Assembly (NCBI GenBank): GCA_015680685.1
Contig: MNCI01008582.1
Span: forward strand, 581,034 to 601,411
Length of the DNA stretch: 20,378 nucleotides
Direction of reading: 5' to 3'
Source of the DNA: Gnetum montanum
Taxonomy: Eukaryota; Streptophyta; Gnetopsida; Gnetales; Gnetaceae
Shown: positions 9,991 to 18,899 of the stretch, piece after piece
How positions within the stretch are numbered: the first letter of the stretch is position 1
Layout of the letters: every line of letters starts with the position of its first letter
Position numbers and translations under genes: made by a program
Notes under the pieces: generated by a model
Told to the model about the DNA's origin: nothing
The model's input: only the letters and a program-made list of their open reading frames with translations
Database searches by the model: none

Positions 9991-9997
9991 ATTTATA
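9991..9997 (-). promoter_or_regulatory. TATA box of element B LTR
   Basis: The minus strand reads GCCTATAAATAAGAG about 125 bp after the LTR start. This is a strong plant TATA box, conserved in place with the solo LTR at 8533-8539. The transcript would start near 9960-9970. Confidence 0.72.
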
Positions 9998-10015
9998 GGC
10001 AATGAGACAAGCTCC

Positions 10016-10113
10016 AATATCACATGTTCGATATTGCTTTGGCACCTTCAATATCGCGTACCTGATATCAAGGGTATGATATCGGGAATCTAATATCGGG
10101 AGTCTAATATTGC
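10016..10113. repeat. GATATC/ATATCG-rich repeats in element B U3
   Basis: The U3 holds about eight occurrences of ATATC or GATAT, including near-repeats GATATCGGGAATCTA and AATATCGGGAGTCTA at about 10079-10107. It matches the position of the array in the solo LTR although the unit sequences differ, which suggests that the motif and not the whole unit has been kept. Confidence 0.62.
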
Positions 10114-10122
10114 AACTCATCA

Positions 10123-10129
10123 TACCCCC
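10123..10129 (-). promoter_or_regulatory. Polypurine-tract-like site of element B
   Basis: The minus strand reads CATGGGGGTA directly before the LTR start TGATGAGTTGC. A short G-rich tract touching the 3' LTR is the expected primer site for plus-strand DNA synthesis. It is shorter than a classic PPT and contains a terminal TA. Confidence 0.55.
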
Positions 10130-12165
10130 ATGACTGAAGGAAAACTCATCCTCGAGTTCCTTGAATGACAACTGACGATGACATAAAATGACAAACTCAA
10201 AGTGCCCGGTGAATGTATCAACAAACATATTACAACATTGGTGTTCATGACCATTGTGGTGAATATTGTACATAAATGACATCCATACCCTCATTTGATA
10301 GCTTGAAGAGAGAGAGAAAAGAAAAGGAGGCACATTGCTACCAATGTCGAAAATATGCACACCATTGTTCATTCATGGCCACATCATCAAGCTTGTTCCT
10401 TGCATAAATGCTCCATCTCCAGTCCATCCTGAGTACTCCCTCCTACCCTAGTCTACTGTTCATGTGATCGCCATCTACACACACAACATAGTCACGAAAT
10501 AGCAAGGATAGATAAGATATAATGTAATTGATAGCTTGCCTCAATATGAAGCACCTTGACTAGGTTGTAGGTATGACAAATATTGGGTTAGAGGTTTGTA
10601 ACTGATAACTACCCAAGGTGTAAGGGTGAGATAAGTAATGAAATGAAAAAATTTGCAACAGGCCCCCACAACTAAGAGTGAACCTCTGGTAGCAATAGGG
10701 TGGAAAATGAAAAGAACAGGAAAGATGAGAGAAATAACAATGGTGAAGCCAAGAAAAAAAAAGCAAAAATGGTTGTCATTGATGGGGTGAACGAGAAATA
10801 GTGGATTGCAAGAAATGTTTAAGGGAAAGAGCTTAAGAATTACACTAAAAAAGAATGCTAGTGGGTCCTCCCCAAAGTAGGCTAATGCCCTTTATGCTCT
10901 GACATACCGACAAAGCAAAGAGTTCGTAGGCTCTAGGAATGACCTATGGAAACAATGGTTAAGGACTTACCCACAAGAGTTTACCAAAGAATAACAACGC
11001 GTCAACCAAGATACAGACTACTCATAAAACTAGCAATGAGGTGGGATATGGAAGGTAATACAAAAAGAGAGGAGAGAATGGAATGGGATCCCAAAATCAA
11101 GGTTGTGTAAAGTCCCTTGTATAGTATGTGATTAAGATGACTTAATAAAATTCGGCCCAAATCCAAATTAAAACTGACCACATCCAGTGACCTCGCATCA
11201 ACACACTTGACCAATCCATCCTCGTAAGGGAACAAGAATGTGTCCAGAGAGCCACCACCATTCCAACAAGGGAAAGATAGAGGAGTAGGAAGCAAGAATG
11301 GGCCTTAGTTAGAGGGGACATTTAGCCATGTGTAACATGTCTCTTCAGTGCCATAATCAGTGCTTGTAGCCCATGTTTCTTATTATGTCTAAGAGGTGTG
11401 CTTTGAATTCTTACCAGTTTATTATTTTTTGCGTGAGAACCACACCATGCAAGGACTTATTTGATTTAGTCAACTTCCTGATATGTGGTCAAGAGCAGAA
11501 TGACAGAAAACTTATGAAAAACATCCAAGTACCCAAGAGAATAGCCACCACAAATTTGTCAAATCCCCTTGAGGTCACACCCTTTTCAATCCATTTGAAT
11601 CTTTCCTTGGTTTGAAGAATACCAATCCACCAATTCATTAATAAGTTTGCTTAGAAAAAAAGATAGTACAGTTCCAAGATCAAGGGAGACCATAGAGCTC
11701 AATATATGAATGGATGATATAGACTCATGACCTATTTTATCAAAAGAAACCATATCTTAGTATCAACATTAAAAGATAAAGGTAAAAGCCAAACATTAGC
11801 AATCAACACCATTAAAGTACAATCCACCATCATGAGCACTTATTAGATGACTAGAGAAAGTAATTTAAACAAAATTTAATAGAAAAAGAAATAGTAAAAA
11901 TGTTAAAGATGCTGTGAAAAAAACAAGTAAAGACAAAAAATGTGTAAAACAAACATGTGTAAAACAAACTAAGGGCTTAGAATGGTTAGATTTGGTGGCC
12001 ATCTCCCCCATGACTAAGTTGGAAGGAGGAGATCTGAAATAGTTAGCAAGGTTGTCCATTAATAGAGGTAGTGTTAGTACTGGCTATTTTAGGATTATGG
12101 AAAGATTTGGTTTGCTGAATGTTGACTAATAATATCTTATTTGGGCTGTTTGATTTATAGATCAT
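10130..12165 (-). other. 3' region of element B between integrase and LTR
   Basis: About 2 kb separate the integrase end from the PPT. In Athila-type elements this position may hold an env-like reading frame. Here I see only short open frames on the minus strand, such as 11865-12059 and 11489-11638, some with hydrophobic runs, and 11002-11295 without clear character. None matches a family I recognise. The stretch is absent from element A, which is cut before it, so it cannot be compared within the window. Confidence 0.55.
11489..11638 (-). pseudogene. Short hydrophobic reading frame in env position
   Basis: A 49-codon frame on the minus strand runs from ATG (11636-11638) to TGA (11489-11491), and the frame is open back to about 11653. 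It has a charged first half (QTKERFKWIEKG) and a hydrophobic segment, KFVVAILLGTWMFFISFLS, long enough to cross a membrane. A second hydrophobic run (FLSLLVFFTASLTFLLFLF) ends the frame at 11865-12059 further upstream. These could be remains of an env-like gene, but no family signature is visible and chance cannot be excluded. Confidence 0.3.
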
Positions 12166-13190
12166 CATGGTCCCTAAGGGGAAAGTTTCATGAATAATAT
12201 AAGGTCCTTCTCACAATGTTTGAAATTTAGTTCATTGTGGCACATGTGTGGGATTCCAATATAGAACCTTATCTCCTTGTTGATATTTGACTTTCCTAAG
12301 CCTTAGGTCATGACGTTGCTTGTTGAAGGCCTTGTGCAGTTCATTGGATGACAGGGCAGCTAATCAATTTTCATCTAGCAAGTTAAGGTTCATAACCATT
12401 CTTTTCATGCTACACTGAGGTGAAGGTTGAGATCACATGCTGTAGATAGTGTACGAAGCTCAGCCTAGATAGGAAGTGTTGGAAGTTTACTGTACACTAA
12501 CTCATAGGGAGAGTAGCCTATAGGGAGTTTCCATGTGGAGCGATATGCCCAAAGGGCATTGTCAAGTTTGGTGCCCTAGTCTTGCCTATATTTGCTAATG
12601 GTCTATGTCAATATTTTTGTGATCTCACTATTGGTGACCATTCACTTGAGGATGATATGGTGTAGTCAACTTATGTTCAACTCCTAAGCGTTACATCAAC
12701 TTTTGATAAGTCAGACCTATAAAATGTGTACCATTATTAGAAATAAGTGCATGAGGCATACCAAACCTGTTTACAATTTGTTGTTGAACAAATCGTGCAG
12801 TAGTAGATGATGTATAGTCCATAATAGCAGCTGCTTCTGCCCATTTTGTAAAATAATCAATAGCAACAATCATGTATGCTTTTCCATTAGAGATTGGTGT
12901 AATTGGCCCCATAAAATCAATACCCCATATGCCGAAGGGTTCTAAAGGTTGAATCCATTGTTGTGGACCCTCCATTCTAGCAGTCATTCCCCCATCGCGT
13001 TGACAACATTCACAAGATTGGATGAAATGATGAGCATCTCAAAACAATGTAGGCCAATAACATCTTGCGAGCAAGATTTTAATGGTTGTTCATCTCCCAG
13101 TGTAATGACCCCCACAAGGGCCGTCATGAGCATCTTAGAGAACTCGCAATTGATCTACATCAAGAATAGACCATCGAACTAAGCCATCGG
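12166..13190 (-). pseudogene. Integrase remnant of element B
   Basis: Integrase joins element cDNA to host DNA. The zinc-binding HHCC region is present (His codons at 13126-13128 and 13105-13107 in HDGPCGGHY; Cys cluster CECC at 13003-13014). WGIDFMGPITPISNGKAYM follows, with the first catalytic Asp at 12916-12918. The second catalytic Asp is Asn in ISNNGTHF (12736-12738). After HPQVNG an 11-bp deletion relative to element A removes the catalytic Glu position and shifts the frame (about 12634-12637). Two of three catalytic acids are therefore lost. ALWAYRSTWKLP at about 12520-12560 and GPYIIHETFPLG at about 12170-12205 mark the C-terminal part. The block 12691-12987 remains open. Confidence 0.9.
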
Positions 13191-13379
13191 GACATACCTT
13201 ATAAAGATGTCTGTTGATTTCCATGAAATATTTGGGTTGGTGAAGAAACTGTTATTTCTTTTTAATGTCTAACACTTGTGGTGTTTCTTGTGTAAGTAGA
13301 TAAGTGAGAATGCTACTATAACAATTTGTAGTGGTGGGAAAGTGATTGTTTATCACACCTGCAAAGAGAAGTTCATCAG

Positions 13380-13795
13380 GGAAATAGTCAAAAATTGGAT
13401 ATTCGTCCTCTTTTTTGTCCGATTGTAATCAAGATAAATGATCAACGACAATATTCTCAATGCCTTTATGATCAATCATTGTAAGATCAAACTCTTGTAA
13501 GATCATGAGCCATCATATGATGCGAGGGCTCACCATTGGTTTATTTATTAGAAACTATATTGCACTATGATCCATATGTACAAATATCTTATGGCCCAAT
13601 ACATAGTGCCTAAATTTTTCTAGTGCAAATACCAAAGCCATTAATTCTTTTTCTGTTGTGGTGTAGTTGATTTGTACACCCACAATACTTTGACTTGCAC
13701 AGTGAATGTAATAGGGGCTTTTTTGATCATCAAACTGTGTAAGTACAACTCCTAAGGCAAAGTTGGATGTGTTAGTCATTATGTGGAAGAGTTTG
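13380..13795 (-). pseudogene. RNase H remnant of element B
   Basis: Visible in one frame are DTSNFALGVVLTQFDDQK, YTTTEKELMALVFALEKFR and VHMDHSAI, the three acidic motifs of RNase H in the right order and spacing. The block 13555-13779 is open; a stop follows DHSAI where element A reads WFL. Upstream, the stop at 13798-13800 separates RNase H from RT at the same PD-stop-S codon as in element A. This domain removes the RNA template in the particle during reverse transcription. Confidence 0.87.
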
Positions 13796-13800
13796 GACTA

Positions 13801-15075
13801 GTCAGGAGCTTGTAGAATTGGTGTTTCTATGAGCTTCTGTTTCAAGGTTTGGAAAGCTAGCTCACATTCCCTCATCCATTCAAAGGGTACATCCTTTTTT
13901 GTTAATTCTACCAACGATTTTCTAATCTTTGAAAAGTTCTCTATGAAGCGTCTATAATAGCAAGTATGTCCAAGGAATGATAAAATGTATTTTATAGTCT
14001 CAGGTTGATGAGTGATTTCTTGGATGACTTCNAGAATGTATTTTATAGTCTCAGGTTGATGAGTGATTTCTTGGATGACTTCAATCTTTTTAGGATCTAC
14101 CTCTATCCCTGTTTGTGAAATCTTATACCCTAACACAATGCCTTCTTGAACCATTAAATGGATTTTTTGCCAATTGAGCCTTAAGTTGGTTTCTACACAT
14201 CATTTTAGTACTTGCTCTAATCAGTCCAATGCTTGTTCAAAGTCCACTCCATAGGTGGAGAAATCATCCATAAAGACCTCCACACCATTCCCTATTTACT
14301 GCTGAAAGATACTTAGAGCTAAATGTTGAAATGTTGCTAGGGTATTGCACAAGCCAAACAACATCTGCCTATATGCAAATGTCTCCCAAGGACTTGTGAA
14401 CATAGTCTTGGCTTGGTCTTCTAGTGCTATTTGAATTTTATTGTATCCATTGTAACCATCCAGAAATCTATAGTAGCAATGCCCTGCAATGGTATCTAAG
14501 ACATTGTTGACGAATGGATATGGGAAGTGGTCCTTGAATGTTGTCATATTTAATAGTCTAAAGTCTATATACACCCTTCATTTACCTCCCTTTTTGGGCA
14601 CAATGACTAATTGACTAACCCATTCACTATTAGCAATGGGGTAGATGAACCTGACTTTTAGACGTTGTTCAATTTCTTCTTTAACCACTTGCTTAAGCTT
14701 TGGGTTCAGTTGCCTTTGTGGTTGTCATCGAGGTTTCATGGAGGGGTTAGTGTAAATTCTATGTTGACATATCCTAGGATCTATTCTGGTTAATTTGTGA
14801 TATGACCAAGTAAAGGCTTTCAACCATTTGTTTACCATTTTTAGCAATCTTTCTTTTTGTTGCAGAGTGAGCTTAGCGTTAATGATTATTGGTTTTCCAT
14901 TTTTGAGAAATGTATACTTCATACCAGTGGGCAAAAATTTTAACCGAAAGGCCTCTTGCTTGAACTCATCAGGAATTTCCAACTTCCACAAGTTTATATT
15001 TTCAATGTTAGGACTTGGAAGTTGGCGATGGACTTGCTCTAATGTATCTATGCTATCGATATAGGTGCAAGTCAA
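13801..15075 (-). pseudogene. Reverse transcriptase remnant of element B
   Basis: The RT region reads FLPTGMKYTFLKNGKPIIIN, then LTRIDPRICQHRIYTNPSMK, FIYPIANSEWVS, VPKKGGK, YIDFRLLNMTTFKDHFPYPF, MLFGLCNTLATFQ and the catalytic EVFMDDFSTYG at about 14250-14285, with both Asp residues kept. NLRLNWQKIHLMVQEGIVLG and SFLGHTCYYRRFIENFSK follow. Stops occur after the GGK motif, at 14296-14298 just before the core, and after EQALD. The block 14725-15075 is open. Within 13982-14082 a 16-residue segment appears twice around an N; this is absent in element A and is probably an assembly error. Confidence 0.9.
13982..14082. repeat. 50-bp direct duplication around an N
   Basis: 13982-14031 and 14033-14082 are identical except for one base (A or G at the second position), with a single N at 14032 between them. 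The duplicated unit encodes part of the RT region (EVIQEITHQPETIKYI on the minus strand), and 51 bp keeps the frame. Element A has a single copy at about 1940-1990. Two contig ends that overlap but were not merged would give exactly this pattern. Confidence 0.9.
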
Positions 15076-15219
15076 GCCCTCAGTTGGTTACATCCATAGA
15101 GTTGAATTGCTCTCTCGGTCAGCTGTCAGCCACAGGGTGCCTTCCTGTCTTGTGGTTGCTACATACAGGCATCTTTGTATGTCAGTTATTTGTGCACACT
15201 TGTTGCATGCGGGAAATGT

Positions 15220-15720
15220 TAAGCGTTGTGCAAACTAGGACTTCTGCATGAAGCTGCACCCTATGTTACTATATGCGATGCATGGAACTTTCTTCTTCTC
15301 GATCTTTCCACACGTATTTTCCTTTAATATTTCTAGGGAAAGATCACGTATTCCTAGGCACACATCAATTGTGCTTAGCCATGCTCTTCCCATAATGATT
15401 GGGAAGTCCCCCTTGTAGTTGTTGACTTGAATCACTAGGAAATTGACTAGATACAATCACCCACAAATAGTGGTGATAATTTCCTCCACTAGTCCTAATG
15501 GAACAGTGATAGACTAGTCGACCAACTCTAAACAAATGTTAGACTTTTTTAGTGGAGGCAGGTTCTAGGCCTTGTACATTTGTTGGGAGTTTAAGTTAAC
15601 ACCAAAACTTGAATCCAAAAGAGCTGTACAAGGCTCATTTCCTGAAATCTGTAAATAAATAAGATGACTTCCAGGATCAAAGAGTTTCCTGGGAAGATGG
15701 CTAGCTTTAATCTAATTGGT
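15220..15720 (-). pseudogene. Aspartic protease remnant of element B
   Basis: The active-site block reads CTALLDSSFGVNL. The catalytic Asp (15613-15615) is kept but the following Leu-Gly of element A's LDLGSGVNL is Ser-Ser, so the Asp-x-Gly signature is gone. The C-terminal hallmark GDFPIIMGRAWLST lies at about 15350-15415 in the open block 15235-15456. TAG codons at 15565-15567 and 15514-15516 are shared with element A. The enzyme would cleave the Gag-Pol precursor in the particle. Confidence 0.85.
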
Positions 15721-18108
15721 GACGGCATGAGTCAACATAACCATGTGCATTAACTATGGTCTTTGGATCAAAGGAAGCTCCAAGGGTTTGAATGATGGTG
15801 AGACCTTTGGTGAATGATGTAAGGACTTGGTTGGACTGTTGGTTCTAAAGAAGGATCTCTTCTTTGTGTAGTTGTTTGAACCAACAAGAGGTTGAGGGTT
15901 GATAGCCCTTGTAGCATTACGTTGTTGCGGCTGGGGAGGGAGCTCACTCTACATAGTTGGAGTAGGTGGTAATGGAGCTAAGGGTGGAAGAGGTATAGTC
16001 AGATAAGAATGATAGTATGTTTGTGGAACATCACCCCTAGGAGAAGGAGTTCTATAGTACTTGTGGGTTTGGTAGTGAGGCTGAGGATTGAAATGACTAG
16101 TGGAGTCACATGGAGAGGTCGACTGTTGTATGTAGTATCCGTACGTGTCAGGTTGACGGTAAGGGTACTGTTGACGTGGTGGTGGCATTCCCCATGATTG
16201 TGGGTGTACCACTGTTGATACTATTCATTTAGTTGTGGTGGAGCTCCACTTAGATAATATGTCAAGGGGTTGGCATATGTCACATCTGCTATCATTGTCT
16301 ATGTTTAAATCCACAACCTATTCATTGATGACAACTTTACCCTTACCCTTGTTATGTTCATATTCAGCTTCTCTCTTTTTCCTTCTCTCCCAATCACTAC
16401 TTTTCTCTCTAGACTCCTATACTATTTTTAGAATGGTTTAAAGTTTATCATCTAGGGAGTTCCACATTTGATCTACTTTTGCCGATACATCTGATGCAAA
16501 CTTTTGATTGGGCAAAGTCTTCCTATTCACCATCTCTTCGAGTGGTGACTCTTCTTCATCCTCACAAAATCTAACTTCCTTCTTTTGGAGGGAAGGATCT
16601 CCGTTGTATTCTTCCACACTTTCTCTTTTTCTTCTATCTTCTTTGGAAACTTGCTCCAATGATCTTTGTATTTGATGGGCTCTAAGCTCAAATAGTCTTC
16701 CTTGGGCATAAGTCCCAACGGTTCCTCGTGTTTTGTACCTAAGCCCATCTATGCGATGACATATTTATTCCCTCTATGAGTAACCATGGCCAGGGCAATG
16801 ATGTAATAGTGCATAATATCGGCCCATGGCAACTTCCAAGGGTTTGTGTCTTCCTTGTTTCCATCCTTGGATTTACTTACGTAGGTTGGACACTCGGGAG
16901 TACATTTGATACTTATCACTAAATAGCTCTAACATGGTACTCCATTGATGAATGGATTCCAGTTCTAAGGACCAATACCAGCTTTTCGCTTCCTTAATCA
17001 ATGTCTGTGGAAACAAACTTAGTTTTTGCCAATCATTTTCTATATTTTTCAAAGAACATGCATCATAGAATGCTCATAGATGATTTTGAGAATCAACATT
17101 GTATCCCCCTTCAAATCATGGGATATTGTTCATGTTTAATCTTTTGATCCTACTATCCTTTTGGTGCCTTGTTGGGATCCTAATAGCCTCAGTTATATCT
17201 TGCATACTTTGGGTAGTGAGTAGGGGTTCATCATGATCGTATTGTCTATGAAGTCTCTAATGCCTATGCTATTCCCTACTCTCCCTCCTTTCGTGATGTG
17301 TTTCTCTAGATTGCCCTTGTCTCCTTTCTCAACTATTTTGTCTATGATCCATGCTTCACTTACCATTGTCCTCATGGTTTTTCCCTTTATGACTACATTC
17401 TAATCCCAGAGGAGATGGGGAAGGAGATGATGAAGGTGGAGAGGAAGGAGGACTAGCACCATGATAGTGCTTACTACCTTTTCTTCGGTGGTCGTGGCCT
17501 CGATCGTGGTTACGATCAAAATGTCCATATTTGTCATGTGTTTGTGTTCCTTTTTCAGACCCTTTGTGCCTGTTGGTACCAAAATATGGGTTATGGATAG
17601 TTGAGTGAAGATTCTAATACAAAACCCCTTGACCAAAGTCAATGGAAAGAATATCATTTTGTGGGAAACATCCTAAGGTAGGTTCACCACCCTCATTTAG
17701 GACATACGGGACATCCTGAGGCCACTTCCCCTTCATAGATTTATAATGTCTCTCCTATTGTAGGTCCCTCTAACGTTGTACCTCCGTGGGTCTATAATCT
17801 CTCAAATCATGTTCATGCACAATGTACTCTAATTGTAAGTGCTGCATACCAATTCGTGTAAGAGCATGAAGAAGCATGCTTGGGATTGAGTGATCAAGAG
17901 GTAACACTATGCTACCTTCTAAATCACACCAACAGAGTTGTTCATCTTGGTGGAGGATAAAGGTAACTTCTAGTACATACTCGTTAGGATGAATGTATAC
18001 TAAGCAAAATTGTTGAGGTACTGGTGGATTATCCTGTACACTCCGCCTTCGATTGTTCATTGTGTTGGACCTAGGTGGTGAAGCACTTTCGTCAGAAGAA
18101 GGAGACAT
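15721..18108 (-). pseudogene. gag remnant of element B
   Basis: Start ATG at 18106-18108 (MSPSSDESASPPRSN) aligns with the start of element C's gag. The order is: an N-terminal domain of unknown function (about 18108-17760; FILHQDEQLCWCDLEGSIVL, LRDYRPTEVQR); a basic Arg/His/Ser-rich linker (RGHDHRRKGSKHYHG, about 17460-17520); the capsid core (RLNMNNIP, LFPQTLIKEAKSWYWSLE, about 17150-16960); a charged segment (open 16438-16659: RFCEDEEESPLEEMVNRKTL); and a Pro/Gln/Tyr-rich tail (open 15949-16212: PPPRQQYPYRQPDTYGYY). No CCHC zinc knuckle is seen. Stops include 17767-17769 and 16873-16875, the latter at a site also mutated in A and C. Confidence 0.85.
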
Positions 18109-18228
18109 GATTAATTATTCAATGTGCAATACTCTTCTCTTTTCGATGATTGTGGGATCACTAACCCTAAGGGTTTATTCCAGCGATGGGAGGATTCCTA
18201 AGTTCTAATTAGCGCACAAACAACAAAG

Positions 18229-18246
18229 TCCTCGACAACAGTGCCA
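18229..18246 (-). promoter_or_regulatory. Primer-binding site of element B (tRNA-Asp)
   Basis: The minus strand reads TGGCACTGTTGTCGAGGA one base after the LTR end. Compared with the plant tRNA-Asp complement TGGCGCCGTTGCCGGGGA it has four changes, all C-to-T or G-to-A transitions, as expected from deamination of methylated cytosine. Minus-strand DNA synthesis would start here. Confidence 0.82.
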
Positions 18247-18247
18247 A

Positions 18248-18261
18248 TGATGAGTGGTGAG
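18248..18261 (-). mobile_element. Remaining 14 bp of element B 5' LTR
   Basis: TGATGAGTGGTGAG is identical to the first 14 bases (plus strand) of B's 3' LTR at 9273-9286. The next base begins element C's LTR. The last five bases, GTGAG (18257-18261), are the expected target-site duplication of element C. Confidence 0.82.
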
Positions 18262-18757
18262 TGATGAGACATGAATTGCACAGGCCGCGATATCGTGTAG
18301 TTTNCGAATGTGTACGACTAGTTAAGAAATCGGCTAGTTATCACACTTAGGTTAGCTAGGTGCCTCAGTACGACCGCTTCGAGCACGTGCGTTACGTGTG
18401 GTAATCCCAGTAACGATTAGCATTTGGTAGCCATAGTTGCACAGTTCAGGGTATGTACGGCAAGTGGGAACGGATGTTGACGCTAGGACTTAGTGCTATA
18501 GTTAGAGTTAGTTTTAGTCTCTCAACCCTTCACCGTTTAGCCTAGGAGATAAACTAGAAAATACCAAAAAAATCATATATCTCAGACTTGCTTAACCATA
18601 CATCGTGACACATACAAGCAAGCTTGGGAAGACAATGACTAATTAACCCCAAGTGTTCCTTGTGGCGTTTAGGCATTTAGTCTACGGAGTTCGACCGGAT
18701 CGTGCGTGCTACGCTCGTTTCGTATGGTTGAGTGTAGGGGTACCTTGCCACTCATCA
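18262..18757 (+). mobile_element. 5' LTR of element C (short, contains N)
   Basis: It starts TGATGAGACATG and ends GCCACTCATCA, and is only 496 bp against 850 bp in element B. The U5 half from about 18369 aligns with the reverse complement of 9273-9700 (AGTACGACC, AATCCCAGTAACGATTAGCAT, GTGGGAACGGATGTTG). The missing 350 bp are the middle part with the TATA box, and the N at 18304 lies exactly there after only 42 bp of U3. Either a true deletion removed the promoter or the N is an unsized assembly gap. Confidence 0.82.
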
Positions 18758-18758
18758 T

Positions 18759-18776
18759 TGGTGCCGTTGCCAGGGA
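18759..18776 (+). promoter_or_regulatory. Primer-binding site of element C (tRNA-Asp)
   Basis: TGGTGCCGTTGCCAGGGA follows the LTR end after a single T. It differs from the plant tRNA-Asp complement by one C-to-T and one G-to-A change. It establishes that 18262-18757 is a 5' LTR and that the element points to the right. Confidence 0.88.
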
Positions 18777-18899
18777 CTAAGTGTTTTTACGCCAATTAGA
18801 ACATTAGGAAATATTTTACATTGTTGTGAGCCTTAACAAACCTTTGGATTAATTAGTTAATTAAGAAAATATATAACGGTGAATAACACACCAATAAAA

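Larger units (their letters stand above)
9273..10122 (-). mobile_element. 3' LTR of element B
   Basis: 850 bp on the minus strand, starting TGATGAGTTGC (at 10122) and ending CCACTCATCA (at 9273). U3 is short, about 125 bp, with a GATATC-rich array followed by TATAAATAA. U5 resembles the LTRs of elements C and D (GCTTAACCATAC, AAGCTTGGGAAGACAA, GGGGTACCT). A possible polyadenylation signal AATAAA on the minus strand lies at 9814-9819. A PPT-like G tract touches its 5' end, which shows that this is the 3' LTR. Confidence 0.88.
9273..18261 (-). mobile_element. Element B, nearly complete Athila-like retrotransposon
   Basis: On the minus strand the element has a PBS (18229-18246), gag, protease, RT, RNase H, integrase, a 2-kb 3' region, a PPT-like tract and a full 850-bp 3' LTR (9273-10122). 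Its 5' LTR is cut after 14 bp from its PBS-proximal end by the insertion of element C, and the rest should lie beyond the right edge. Restoring an equal LTR would give an element of about 9.8 kb. All coding parts carry stops, frameshifts or lost catalytic residues, so it is inactive. An N with a 50-bp duplication sits in RT at about 13982-14082. Confidence 0.88.

Noticed and set aside
9989-10372. 127-codon minus-strand frame
   Set aside because: It runs from the 3' region across the PPT and LTR boundary into the U3 repeats up to the TATA box, so it mixes unrelated parts and is not a gene.
11002-11295. 97-codon minus-strand frame as a captured host gene
   Set aside because: No recognisable domain, no splice pattern and no second copy for comparison; not enough to support a call.
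12949-13182. Plus-strand frame over integrase of element B
   Set aside because: It lies opposite the HHCC and first catalytic motif of integrase and has no features of its own.
14033-14082. True in-frame duplication in RT of element B
   Set aside because: The N between the copies and the single copy in element A make an assembly artefact much more likely.
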